The notes below the pieces were generated by a model. It ran no database searches. It saw only the letters and a list, made by a program, of their open reading frames with translations, and was not told the origin of the DNA. A program made the translations under genes and the position numbers. From Brassicibacter mesophilus (GTDB lineage Bacteria; Bacillota; Clostridia; Tissierellales; Proteiniboraceae), in the NCBI RefSeq assembly GCF_050433385.1, contig NZ_JBNPXI010000022.1:1-64000 (forward strand): a DNA stretch of 64,000 bases. Direction: 5' to 3'. Below are positions 34,896 through 44,428 of the stretch, in pieces. Position 1 is the first letter of the stretch; each line of letters starts with the position of its first letter.

Positions 34896-37427
34896 TTGAA
34901 AAGGAACAAAATTTTAATTTTAAGTTTAATTACTCTTTTAATTTTTTCATCATTCCCTGTACAAGCTGATGACAGCAATTTACAGCATAATGACAATAAA
35001 ACATATGAGCAGTTAGCTGAGCTGTCTGAATCCATAGTTTTAATTAAAGCCTATAATGAAAAGGGAGAGGTTGAAAAATTTGGATCAGGAGTAGTTATTA
35101 GTGAAAATGGTCTTATTATAACAAACTATCATGTGCTTGAGGGTGGAGTTTACTTCGGTGTAGTTATGGAAGGTATGGAAGAAGGTTATGAATATGGCAC
35201 AATAAATGTATTAGGGTTATCTCAAGAAGCTGATTTAGGACTGATTAAAATAAATGTACCAACAAAACCATTAAATATTGGAGCTACTGAGAATTTAAAA
35301 AAGGGGCAAAAGGTAGTAGCAATAGGAAACCCTTTAGGTTTTGAAAATACAATTTCTGACGGTATTATTTCTGCTATTAGAGACTTTGATGGAGTAGAAG
35401 TAATCCAGACAACAACACCAATCTCTCCAGGAAGTTCAGGAGGTGCACTCATGGACATGAATGGAGATTTAATTGGAATAACTACGTTAGTTACAGTAGA
35501 TGGACAAAATTTAAACTTTGCAGTATCAAGTAAACATATATTTGAATTGTTAGAAGATAAAAATACAAAAATGAACATGGAAATCTGGGGACAGAATGGT
35601 CTGTTTGAATATGGTGATTCTTCTATTGTATTTGATACATTTAACTACCATCATAACAATAAACACATAATAAACTTAATTTCAAATAATGAAACTAAAA
35701 TGGACTTCAGTATTTTTATTCTAAGTGAGAACTTTAGAAATCAAGTTGAAGAATTATATATAAATAACATACAAGAAATTGCAAAAAAATATGAGATTAA
35801 AGACTATGAATTTAATTTGTTCGCAGGAGAAAGTACATTTACATATCAATACTATAACGGCAAAATAAAGAATAAAAAATGGACATATCCTAAGAATGAT
35901 AGTAAGTCAAAAGAGAATATTTTAAAGATTAACTTAGGAAATGAAATATATTCACTAGATCATCAGCTTACCATAAATTCGGATGAATATCATATAATAA
36001 GCAACATGTTTGAAGGCTTAATGACTGAAAAAAATGGAGAAATGCAACTCGCAATGGCAAAAAATTATACCGTGTCTGATGATGGAAAAACTTATACTTT
36101 TTATTTAAAAGATGCTAAATGGTCTGATGGGGAGCCAGTAAAGGCTTCACATTTTGAATATGCGTGGAAAAAGGCACTAAATCCAGATGAGTTTGTATTC
36201 GATGCATTTAAATTATATTGTATTGAAGGTGCACAGAATTATAATGAAGGTACAGGAAGAATAGAAGATGTTAAAATTAAGGCTATTAATGACAAAACAT
36301 TACAAGTCAAACTAACTCAGCCAACTCCATACTTCGTAAAGTTAATTTCTTTACCAGTTTATTTACCACTACGAAAGGATATAGTTGAGCAATCACCATA
36401 TGACTGGGCTGAAAATCCAATAACAGCAATTAGTAATGGGCCATTTCGATTAGAAGAGTTTGAGGAAGGAACCAAAGTAACTCTTGTTAAGAATGATGAA
36501 TACTATAATAAGAGTGTTGTAAAGTTAGATAAAATTGAATTCTATATGTTTGAAGATGAAGATATAGCAATAAGTGCATATAATGCAGGAAGGTTTGATG
36601 TAGTAGAAGATATTTCTTTACAAAATATATCTAAAATAAAGGATAAAGATAAGGTTGTAAAAAAGTTTTCTAGTATGAGTACATGGTATTTTAAGCTTAA
36701 TACAACTAATTCTCCTTTTGACAATGTTAAGGTAAGAAAGGCTCTTTCACTTGCCATTGATAGAAAAAGCATAATCGATAATGTCTTAAAGAATACAGAT
36801 AAGCCAGCTACAGGGCTTGTTTCTCCAGGTATATACACATCAGAAGGAAATGATTTTAGAGATGTGGCTGGAGATTATGGAATAGAAGTTGACAAAATTA
36901 AAATGGAGGAAGCCAAAAAATTATTAGCAGAAGCTGGATATCCAAATGGCGAGAATTTTCCAGAGAGTACAATTCTATGTAGTAATAATGAAACAAACAA
37001 AGCGATATGTGAAGCAACAAAAGATATGTTAGAAAAAACTCTAGGCATTAAAGTCAATATAGAGATTGTAGAATTTGGTACTATGCTAGAAAGAGAAGCT
37101 CAAGGGGAGTATATGATAGTATTCTCTGGATGGACGGCAGATTACCCTGATCCAATGACATTTCTTGAGCTAATGACTTCAGATATAGAAGGTGGCCAAT
37201 CTGGATGGCTAAATGATGAATATAATAAATTAATTGATGAGTCTAATAGTGCTAAAGATAAAGAAAGAGATGAAATGCTAATCGAAGCCGAAAAAATATT
37301 AATTGAAGATTCAGTGATTATTCCTATTTTTTATGAAACTGATAATGTGATAGTAAATGAAAATATCAAGAATATAGATAGGACAGGATATGGATATTGG
37401 TATTTTGGCAGAGTAGAAACAAAATAG
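34896..37427 (+). CDS. Secreted fusion of HtrA-type serine protease and OppA peptide-binding protein
   Basis: An 843-residue protein with a rare domain order. A signal peptide (about 1-24, ending PVQA-DD) has no lipobox cysteine. A trypsin-like protease domain (about 38-220) has the triad H79 (TNYHVL), D113 (EADLGL) and S181 (PGSSGGAL), and no PDZ domain. A linker (about 225-310) leads to a full family-5 solute-binding domain (about 312-843), seen in MFEGLM, YTFYLKDAKWSDGEPVKASHFEYAW and KVRKALSLAIDR. It may cut proteins outside the cell and capture the peptides. The TTG start at 34896 follows GGGAGG by 8 bases. It is controlled by the c-di-GMP riboswitch. No membrane anchor or partner permease is visible. 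Confidence 0.9.
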   Translation: MKRNKILILSLITLLIFSSFPVQADDSNLQHNDNKTYEQLAELSESIVLIKAYNEKGEVEKFGSGVVISENGLIITNYHVLEGGVYFGVVMEGMEEGYEYGTINVLGLSQEADLGLIKINVPTKPLNIGATENLKKGQKVVAIGNPLGFENTISDGIISAIRDFDGVEVIQTTTPISPGSSGGALMDMNGDLIGITTLVTVDGQNLNFAVSSKHIFELLEDKNTKMNMEIWGQNGLFEYGDSSIVFDTFNYHHNNKHIINLISNNETKMDFSIFILSENFRNQVEELYINNIQEIAKKYEIKDYEFNLFAGESTFTYQYYNGKIKNKKWTYPKNDSKSKENILKINLGNEIYSLDHQLTINSDEYHIISNMFEGLMTEKNGEMQLAMAKNYTVSDDGKTYTFYLKDAKWSDGEPVKASHFEYAWKKALNPDEFVFDAFKLYCIEGAQNYNEGTGRIEDVKIKAINDKTLQVKLTQPTPYFVKLISLPVYLPLRKDIVEQSPYDWAENPITAISNGPFRLEEFEEGTKVTLVKNDEYYNKSVVKLDKIEFYMFEDEDIAISAYNAGRFDVVEDISLQNISKIKDKDKVVKKFSSMSTWYFKLNTTNSPFDNVKVRKALSLAIDRKSIIDNVLKNTDKPATGLVSPGIYTSEGNDFRDVAGDYGIEVDKIKMEEAKKLLAEAGYPNGENFPESTILCSNNETNKAICEATKDMLEKTLGIKVNIEIVEFGTMLEREAQGEYMIVFSGWTADYPDPMTFLELMTSDIEGGQSGWLNDEYNKLIDESNSAKDKERDEMLIEAEKILIEDSVIIPIFYETDNVIVNENIKNIDRTGYGYWYFGRVETK

Positions 37428-37435
37428 ATCGATTA

Positions 37436-37470
37436 GGAGCAGACTATGATATGGCCTGCTTCTTTTTTTG
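37436..37470 (+). terminator. Terminator after the protease/OppA gene
   Basis: An AGCAG...CTGCT stem is followed by TCTTTTTTT, closing the riboswitch-controlled unit. Confidence 0.7.
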
Positions 37471-37590
37471 AGAATTAATGATTAAACTAGTAAGAAGGAA
37501 ATTTCTAAAAAAAATAGAACTATATTACAATAGAGATGAGTATTTATAAACAGAATATTTCTATTATAAAATATATAGGAGGAAGCGTTA

Positions 37591-38592
37591 ATGAAAAAAA
37601 TCATTATCGTATTGTTTTTTCTTTTAATAACATCTGTTGGATGTCAGAAAGAAGTAGCTCAAGACAACCCAGAAATAGATGTTGAAGAACCAATAGTTGA
37701 TGAAGAAAAGGGTGCAGATAATGAAATAATCAGAGAGTTTTATGTTATGGTAAGAGATGAAAAAAGCTCAGATGATTTGATGAAATTTCTAGATGAAAAT
37801 ATAGAGAAAGTACATAACAAAGAAAAGCAGAACGAGATGCTAGATACAATGTTTAAAGGGTATAGACAGGAAACAATAGAAATTGGGTTAAATGATTTTA
37901 AAAAATGGATACAATACTGCGAAAAGTATATATATGGCTTAGACTTTAACAACCAGCAAGATATTGATAAGATAGAAGATACTGATAGCGAATTTAAAGC
38001 TATAGTACAGGATAGCTATGATAAAGGATATACATTTTTGTGGTGGGGAGGAACTTTATGGATAGGGCCTGATTACAAAATGCTCTTAGATAAATATAGC
38101 AATTATATGAGTGAGCCTTTACACGCATATATATCTACATATGCAGACATAATATATGATCCAATATTTAAAATAAAAGGATATACGTATGATTCTGAGA
38201 CTCCAAAGGATATGATAGAGCTTTTAGTAAGTAGTGATGAAGTTATAGAAAGAATGTTAAGACTAGAGAATGTGTTCCACAAATATCCAGATGATAGACC
38301 GTTTTGGGAGATGGAAATGCTATATGAGTTTCATTTAGGTACGTTTTTACAAGGACTTCCAGTTTTTATTGAAGATGAAAATGAACTAATAGAAATATAT
38401 AGCTCATATAAAGTAGAATATCCAGATACTAATTTAGCACCATATATGGATGAATATATAGAATTACTCAAATCTGACAGCTTTAAAGAATACAAGAAAG
38501 CATGCGAAAATAATGTTGATCCTGAAGGACGTTGGGAATTTAGAGATAAAGTAAGTGAAATTATTCAAGAGATAAAGCAAAAATATGATTGA
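37591..38592 (+). CDS. Lipoprotein, unknown
   Basis: A 333-residue protein with a type II signal peptide: KK, a hydrophobic core and the lipobox TSVGC, giving a lipid-anchored Cys at about residue 19. An acidic linker follows (EEPIVDEEKG), then a helical, charged domain with many aromatic residues. No family is recognised. AGGAGG precedes the ATG. It is 76 bases before lepB with no terminator between. Confidence 0.8.
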   Translation: MKKIIIVLFFLLITSVGCQKEVAQDNPEIDVEEPIVDEEKGADNEIIREFYVMVRDEKSSDDLMKFLDENIEKVHNKEKQNEMLDTMFKGYRQETIEIGLNDFKKWIQYCEKYIYGLDFNNQQDIDKIEDTDSEFKAIVQDSYDKGYTFLWWGGTLWIGPDYKMLLDKYSNYMSEPLHAYISTYADIIYDPIFKIKGYTYDSETPKDMIELLVSSDEVIERMLRLENVFHKYPDDRPFWEMEMLYEFHLGTFLQGLPVFIEDENELIEIYSSYKVEYPDTNLAPYMDEYIELLKSDSFKEYKKACENNVDPEGRWEFRDKVSEIIQEIKQKYD

Positions 38593-38668
38593 TGTTCAAA
38601 TTATTTTTGTGATACATTTAAAGATAGTCAGAGTTTTAAAGCTGAAGATGAAGAGAGGGTGAATACTT

Positions 38669-39256
38669 ATGGACAAAAATATTTTTATAAGAGAGCTTCT
38701 AGAATGGGTAAAAACAATATCGTTTGCTTTTATTGCAGCACTAGTTATCAACATTTTCATTTTTGAAATGACAGCAGTTAATGGCGTTTCTATGTATCCT
38801 ACTTTAAACAATAACGATAGATTATTTGCTGTTAAGATAAATCAATTATTTGAGAAGGTACCAAACCATGGTGATATAGTTATTGTAGATGGAAATACTA
38901 AGAGAATAAGGACTTTTAAGGATGAAGTTAAGGATAGTGCAATAGTAAGCACAATAACAAGGAATGAAAATAGAGATATGCTGATAAAAAGAGTCATAGG
39001 AAAGCCAGGAGATGTATTAGAATTTAGAGATGGAGAGATGTACAGAAATGGAAAGCTTTTAGAAGAAAACTATATTAAAGAGAAAATGAAAATGGAAGAT
39101 TTTAAAGTTGTAGTTCCTGATGATCATGTCTTTGTTATGGGGGATAATAGGAATGACAGTAAAGACAGTAGAGTGGTTGGACCTATCCCAATGAAAAATG
39201 TAAGAGCAAAAGTGTTGTTTAGAGTGTTTCCATTTAGCAGAATGAATAAATTCTAG
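38669..39256 (+). CDS. lepB: Signal peptidase I
   Basis: A 195-residue membrane peptidase that removes signal peptides from exported proteins. One N-terminal membrane helix (about 15-33) precedes the catalytic S41 (NGVSMYPTL) and K107 (LIKRVIGKPGD). The MGDNRNDSKDSRVVGP motif lies near the C terminus. Length and layout fit the short Gram-positive SipS type. GAGAGGGTG precedes the ATG. It lies after an unrelated lipoprotein gene; other copies probably exist elsewhere in the genome. Confidence 0.94.
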   Translation: MDKNIFIRELLEWVKTISFAFIAALVINIFIFEMTAVNGVSMYPTLNNNDRLFAVKINQLFEKVPNHGDIVIVDGNTKRIRTFKDEVKDSAIVSTITRNENRDMLIKRVIGKPGDVLEFRDGEMYRNGKLLEENYIKEKMKMEDFKVVVPDDHVFVMGDNRNDSKDSRVVGPIPMKNVRAKVLFRVFPFSRMNKF

Positions 39257-39300
39257 TATTTTCAAGTTTAACATATCCAAGTTCAAATCTAAATATACTT

Positions 39301-39382
39301 GAATATGAATAAAATAGAACGTTCATGTGTTGAAGATTTTTAGAAGGCTATAGGCATGCTATTACCTGTTTTATTCATATTC
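39301..39382. repeat. Long-range inverted repeat in the lepB-dnaJ gap
   Basis: GAATATGAATAAAA (39301-39314) and TTTTATTCATATTC (39369-39382) are perfect complements 54 bases apart, with no T-run after the stem. It may be a structured RNA or a decayed repeat. The rest of the 39257-39493 gap shows no gene. Confidence 0.45.
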
Positions 39383-39493
39383 ATATTTCCATATCATATG
39401 TCCATAGATTAATCTCAAAAATAGACTGAATAAACATATATGAACATATACATATTAATACTATATTAATACAAAAATACTTAGGTAAAAATA

Positions 39494-39549
39494 TTGATTT
39501 TTCAATAAAAAAAGCATATAATATAAAATGAAGGTCAAAGAAAGTCAAA
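39494..39549 (+). promoter_or_regulatory. Promoter with CtsR operator for dnaJ-clpB
   Basis: TTGATT (39494-39499), a 17-base spacer and TATAAT (39517-39522) are followed at 39533-39549 by GGTCAAAGAAAGTCAAA. That is the direct heptad repeat bound by the heat-shock repressor CtsR, placed over or just after the start of transcription, so the operon should be induced by heat or protein stress. The ctsR gene is not in this window. Confidence 0.88.
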
Positions 39550-39579
39550 GTAAAACTTTGGTACGAGGTGAATGATTAT

Positions 39580-40515
39580 ATGAAATATAAAGATTATTAT
39601 GAGACACTTGGAGTTACTAAGAGTGCGTCTAATGACGAGATAAAAAAAGCATACAAGAAGCTAGCAAAAAAGTATCACCCTGATTTAAATCCAGGAGATA
39701 AAACGGCCGAAGAAAAATTCAAAGAAATAAATGAAGCATATGAAGTATTAGGAGATGAACAGAAAAGAAAGAAATATGATACTTTTGGACAAGGATATAA
39801 TTTCCAGAATGGTGCTGATTTTGATCCTTCTCAATATGGTTTCGGAGGATTTAATGACGGAAACGCAGACTTTAGTGATTTTTTCAATATGTTTTTTGGA
39901 GGAAACCAGAGCTTTAGCTCAAGAAGCTACAGTACTAGTGGATTCAATATAAAAGACATGTTTTCAGGCAGAGGAAGGCATAAAAAAGGTGAGGACGTTG
40001 AAACAGAGATTGAGATAGATATTAGAGAAGCGTATGAAGGTGCCAGCAAAACCATAGGCTTTACTTCTAATGGAGAAACAAAAAAAATATCAGTTAAGAT
40101 TCCATCAGGGATACTGCCAGGCAAGAAGATTAAACTAAAGGAGCAAGGCGGCAGAGGTATAAATGGTGGAAGAAATGGAGATTTATATTTAAAAGTAAAG
40201 ATTAGAGATAATGACGAGTTTAAATTGGAAGGACTAGATTTAATAAAAGACGTAAAGTTGTCTCCGTGGGAAGCAGCATTAGGATGTGATATCATAGTTC
40301 AAACGATAAAGGACAAAATAAAGATAAAAATTCCTTCAGGTATTCAAACCGACGAAAAGATTAAGCTTAAAGGCTTAGGATATAAAGACATGAATGGAAA
40401 CAAGGGAAACTTATATGTGAAAACTAAGATTGTTAATCCAAAGCATATGAGTGAAGAAGAAAAAAAACTTTATGAAAAACTAAGCCAGATATCAAACTTT
40501 AATCCAAGAAAATAG
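39580..40515 (+). CDS. DnaJ/CbpA-type J-domain co-chaperone
   Basis: A 311-residue type II J-protein. The J domain (about 1-68) has YHPDLNPGDK with the HPD that stimulates DnaK. A Gly/Phe/Ser-rich region follows (about 75-130), then two substrate-binding beta domains. The cysteine-rich zinc domain of classical DnaJ is absent, so it is closer to CbpA. The ATG at 39580 follows GAGGTG by 9 bases; a GTG at 39568 is within that site. It is the first gene of the CtsR-controlled operon with clpB. Confidence 0.92.
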   Translation: MKYKDYYETLGVTKSASNDEIKKAYKKLAKKYHPDLNPGDKTAEEKFKEINEAYEVLGDEQKRKKYDTFGQGYNFQNGADFDPSQYGFGGFNDGNADFSDFFNMFFGGNQSFSSRSYSTSGFNIKDMFSGRGRHKKGEDVETEIEIDIREAYEGASKTIGFTSNGETKKISVKIPSGILPGKKIKLKEQGGRGINGGRNGDLYLKVKIRDNDEFKLEGLDLIKDVKLSPWEAALGCDIIVQTIKDKIKIKIPSGIQTDEKIKLKGLGYKDMNGNKGNLYVKTKIVNPKHMSEEEKKLYEKLSQISNFNPRK

Positions 40516-40526
40516 AGGTGATAAGT

Positions 40527-43118
40527 ATGAATCTTGAAAAATTTACTCAAAAATCAACAGAGGCCATTTCAAAGGCTACTGAGCTAGTAATAAAAAATGA
40601 AAATCAACAGATAGAGGATATTCATTTGCACTTAGCATTATTAGATCAAAGTGAAGGACTTATTCCAAAATTGATACAGTTTATGGGAGAAAACCTTGAC
40701 TTTATTAAATCGGATGTCGAAAAAGAGATAGAAAAGCTTCCAAAAGTTTATGGACAAAGTGTGAGTACACCATATCCTAGCAGGGTATTGACTAAGATAT
40801 TGATAAATGCTGAGGATGAGGCAAGAAAGTTCAAGGATGAATACATTAGTGTTGAACATATATATATTTCTCTTCTAAAAGAAAGAAATACTATTTCTGA
40901 AAAGGTATTTAAAAAGTATAATATAACACTTCAAAGATTTTTAGAAGTGCTAAATAAGGTCAGAGGAAATCAAAACATAACCTCAGATAACCCTGAAGAC
41001 ACATATAATGTACTTCAAAGATACGGAAGAGATTTAGTAGATGAGGCTAGGAAGGGTAAGCTTGACCCTGTTATAGGAAGAGATGGAGAGATAAGAAATA
41101 CAATAAGGATATTATCTAGAAGAACAAAAAATAACCCTGTACTAATAGGGGAGCCAGGTGTAGGTAAGACTGCTATAGTAGAAGGTTTAGCACAAAGGAT
41201 AGTAAATGGAGATGTACCGGAAGGATTAAAAGATAAGACTATATTTTCACTTGATATAGGTGCTTTGATAGCAGGTGCAAAGTTTAGAGGAGAATTTGAA
41301 GAAAGGCTTAAAGCTGTACTAAAAGAAGTCGAAAAATCAGATGGGAAAATAATACTGTTTATAGATGAAATTCACAACATAGTTGGTGCAGGAAGAACAG
41401 AAGGGGCTATGGATGCAGGCAATATCTTAAAACCTATGCTGGCTAGAGGTGAGCTTCACTGTATAGGAGCCACTACATTAAATGAGTATAGAAAGTATAT
41501 TGAAAAGGATGCTGCCCTTGAAAGAAGATTTCAAAAGGTTATGGTAGACCAACCTACAGTTGAAGACACTATTGCTATACTTAGAGGGCTTAAAGAAAAA
41601 TATGAGATTCATCACAAGGTTCGTATATCAGACAGCGCGGTTATTGCTTGTGTTATGCTCTCAGACAGGTATATAAGTGACAGATTTCTTCCTGACAAAG
41701 CTATAGATTTAATGGATGAGGCAGCTTCTATGCTTAAGATGGAAATAGATAGTATGCCATTTGAGCTAGATGAAATTAGAAGAAAAATTATGCAGCTTCA
41801 GATAGAGGCGCAGTCATTGAAAAAAGAAAAAGATCAAGACTCATTAAATAGACTTGAAAGCATACAAAAAGAAATATCGCAGCTTGAAGAAAAATCAAAC
41901 GAATTAAAAGCACAATGGGAGCTTGAAAAGGAAAATATAAACAAGATAAGTGACATTAAGAAAGATATCGAAGCAACGAAGCTAGAGATTGAAGAGGCAG
42001 AAAGAAAATATGATTTAGAGCGAGTAGCATTTTTAAGATATGGCACGCTTTCTGAACTACAGAAAAAGCTTGAAGAAGAAAAAGCAAAGCAAAATAATAG
42101 AAAAGAAAATATGCTCAAGGAAGAAGTAACAAATGTAGAAATAGCAGAGATAGTTGCACGATGGACTGGAATACCAGTATCTAAGCTAGTAGAAGGTGAA
42201 AGACAAAAGCTTATTCATTTAGAAGAAATACTTCATAAAAGGGTGATAGGTCAGGATGAAGCAGTCAGAGATGTATCAAATGCTGTTATTAGAGCTAGAG
42301 CGGGACTTAAGGATATATCTAAACCAATAGGCTCATTTATATTCCTCGGGCCTACTGGTGTAGGAAAAACAGAGCTTGCTAAAACAGTAGCAGAGGTACT
42401 ATTTGATACAGATAAGAATATCATAAGAATTGATATGAGTGAGTATATGGAAAAACACTCTGTATCAAGGCTTATAGGTGCGCCTCCAGGATATGTTGGG
42501 TACGATGAGGGAGGGCAGCTTACTGAAGCTGTTAGAAGAAAGCCTTATAGCATAGTTTTATTTGATGAGATTGAAAAGGCACACCCAGAAGTATTTAACG
42601 TGCTGCTACAGGTACTAGATGATGGAAGACTTACAGACAATCAAGGAAGAACAGTTGATTTTAAAAATACTATTATTATCATGACTTCTAATATAGGTTC
42701 GGATTATTTGATTAATGGAATAGATGAAAAGGGAGAAATTACTGAGCGTACAAAAGAAATGGTAATGGATAGAATGCGCTCAAGCTTTAGACCAGAGTTT
42801 TTGAATCGTATTGATGAGGTAATAATGTTTAAGCCATTATCAGAAAATGAAATATATAGGATTATTGATTTGATTCTTGAAGATATAAAGGAAAGAGTCA
42901 GAGATAGACATATTGAAATAGATCTTGCTAACAGCGGAAAAGAGTATATTTTGAAGCATGCTTATTCACCTATATATGGGGCACGTCCTATTAAGAGATA
43001 TCTCCAGAAATTTATTGAAACTGAAATAGGTAAGATGATAATTAGAGGAGAAATAAACGATAATGACAATATAATAATTGAAGCTAGAGATGATGAATTG
43101 ATAGTTAGAAAGCAGTGA
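40527..43118 (+). CDS. clpB: ATP-dependent disaggregase ClpB
   Basis: An 863-residue AAA+ chaperone that pulls proteins out of aggregates together with DnaK/DnaJ. An N-terminal repeat domain (about 1-150), the first AAA module with GEPGVGKTA (about 208-216), a long coiled-coil middle domain (about 400-525) that sets ClpB apart from ClpA/ClpC, and a second AAA module with GPTGVGKTE (about 608-616) are all present. It has no ClpP-binding loop that I can see. AGAGGTG precedes the ATG at 40527. It is 11 bases after the J-protein gene, in the CtsR operon. Confidence 0.95.
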   Translation: MNLEKFTQKSTEAISKATELVIKNENQQIEDIHLHLALLDQSEGLIPKLIQFMGENLDFIKSDVEKEIEKLPKVYGQSVSTPYPSRVLTKILINAEDEARKFKDEYISVEHIYISLLKERNTISEKVFKKYNITLQRFLEVLNKVRGNQNITSDNPEDTYNVLQRYGRDLVDEARKGKLDPVIGRDGEIRNTIRILSRRTKNNPVLIGEPGVGKTAIVEGLAQRIVNGDVPEGLKDKTIFSLDIGALIAGAKFRGEFEERLKAVLKEVEKSDGKIILFIDEIHNIVGAGRTEGAMDAGNILKPMLARGELHCIGATTLNEYRKYIEKDAALERRFQKVMVDQPTVEDTIAILRGLKEKYEIHHKVRISDSAVIACVMLSDRYISDRFLPDKAIDLMDEAASMLKMEIDSMPFELDEIRRKIMQLQIEAQSLKKEKDQDSLNRLESIQKEISQLEEKSNELKAQWELEKENINKISDIKKDIEATKLEIEEAERKYDLERVAFLRYGTLSELQKKLEEEKAKQNNRKENMLKEEVTNVEIAEIVARWTGIPVSKLVEGERQKLIHLEEILHKRVIGQDEAVRDVSNAVIRARAGLKDISKPIGSFIFLGPTGVGKTELAKTVAEVLFDTDKNIIRIDMSEYMEKHSVSRLIGAPPGYVGYDEGGQLTEAVRRKPYSIVLFDEIEKAHPEVFNVLLQVLDDGRLTDNQGRTVDFKNTIIIMTSNIGSDYLINGIDEKGEITERTKEMVMDRMRSSFRPEFLNRIDEVIMFKPLSENEIYRIIDLILEDIKERVRDRHIEIDLANSGKEYILKHAYSPIYGARPIKRYLQKFIETEIGKMIIRGEINDNDNIIIEARDDELIVRKQ

Positions 43119-43189
43119 TGGTTTTAAGAGAGAATACAATATTATATAGTAAAAGCAATATAAACATTATCACAAATCATGATTTATGC

Positions 43190-43232
43190 GAAACTAATAG
43201 AGAAAAATAGGTATATCTCTATTAGTTTTTTT
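43190..43232 (+). terminator. Terminator after clpB
   Basis: AAACTAATAGAG pairs with CTCTATTAGTTT, followed by TTTTT. It ends the heat-shock operon. Confidence 0.85.
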
Positions 43233-43290
43233 TACCCATAGGAAAGTTCTAATCTACATTAATATAAACTTTCCGTTAAATGGGTTTCAA

Positions 43291-43340
43291 GAAAGGCTTC
43301 CTTAATCTATTAATGCTTCAATAGAAGCCTTTTTTATTTT
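43291..43340 (+). terminator. Second hairpin terminator after clpB
   Basis: AAAGGCTTC pairs with GAAGCCTTT, followed by TTTTATTTT. The stretch 43119-43445 holds the two terminators and no gene. Confidence 0.7.
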
Positions 43341-43445
43341 AGTGCTAAAGAAGCATAAGTTATAAATTACATATTATAGGGATATATGATAGAATGGTTA
43401 TAGTGTTTTTATAGTAGATTATTACATTATATGAGGAGTGATGGA

Positions 43446-44408
43446 ATGGATTTTTCAAGGTTTTCAATCATGTCTATAACAGAAATACTAGATAGAACAT
43501 TTGATATTCATAAAAAGAATATAGGTACTTCTGCTTTATATATGTTTGTGCTTAGTATCATATCTATAGTAGTTGGATTAATATTTGTTTTTGTAGGAAT
43601 GGTGCCATTAACAATGATAATGGGAAGTATTTCGATGTTAGGATATGGGGCTTCAGATGTGCAAGTGTTTATATGGATTGCAGTTATGTTTGTCGTTCTC
43701 GGGGTAGTATTTTATGCAATAGAGCTGGTTAGGCAATCTGGAGTTATTATAATAGGTTCAAATGGATTTTTAAAGAAAAAAACTGATATTGGAAATGCTA
43801 TGGAAGGGATGTTTAGGAATATACCACGTATGTTGAGTGTAATACTTGCTGGAACGCTGTTGTTCATACCCATAGTAATTGTTTTTGGTGGAGTAATGAT
43901 AGCTTTTATTAAAAATTATGAAATAACTTATAGTGTATTTTCCCTTATAGGCATTATAGTATCTGGACTTATTTTATTAGTATGGTTTATATACTTTATG
44001 ACTGTACATATTTATTCTGCTCATACAGCTATAATAGAGAAGCTTACGTTTTTTAAAGCCTTAGAAAGAAGTAGAGCGCTTGTTAAGAATAATTTTTGGA
44101 AGACGCTAGGTAGCTATGTATTGTTTGTTCTAGTAGTTGGGGCTGTATCTTTTTCTATTTACACAGTCTTAGGGATTATAGCAGGTATAATTTATCTAAT
44201 ATTAGGTTCAAGTGGCATTAACCAGAATTTATTAACTATGCTTCTGATGTTAGGGAATATATTGAGGATACCTATTCAGATAATTATTTCATTGTTTATT
44301 GGACCATTAACAGGAATATTCATAACAATTCTTTATTATAATCAAAGATTTAAGAAAAATGGTCATGACATAGAATTAAATCTTATGGAACTAAAGAATA
44401 CCAAGTAA
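43446..44408 (+). CDS. Integral membrane protein of the MoxR cluster
   Basis: A 320-residue protein with six or so hydrophobic segments, ending in a Lys/Asn-rich tail. The opening ITEILDRTFDIHKKNIG is common to membrane proteins of the glycerophosphodiesterase-membrane-domain-like family. The ATG at 43446 follows GAGGAG; the ATG at 43431 lies upstream of that site. It is first in a five-gene run (43446-48430) that ends with MoxR and DUF58 genes. Function unknown; export or assembly of surface proteins is often suggested for such clusters. Confidence 0.8.
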   Translation: MDFSRFSIMSITEILDRTFDIHKKNIGTSALYMFVLSIISIVVGLIFVFVGMVPLTMIMGSISMLGYGASDVQVFIWIAVMFVVLGVVFYAIELVRQSGVIIIGSNGFLKKKTDIGNAMEGMFRNIPRMLSVILAGTLLFIPIVIVFGGVMIAFIKNYEITYSVFSLIGIIVSGLILLVWFIYFMTVHIYSAHTAIIEKLTFFKALERSRALVKNNFWKTLGSYVLFVLVVGAVSFSIYTVLGIIAGIIYLILGSSGINQNLLTMLLMLGNILRIPIQIIISLFIGPLTGIFITILYYNQRFKKNGHDIELNLMELKNTK

Positions 44409-44428
44409 AATAGTAGAGGAGAAGGAAT

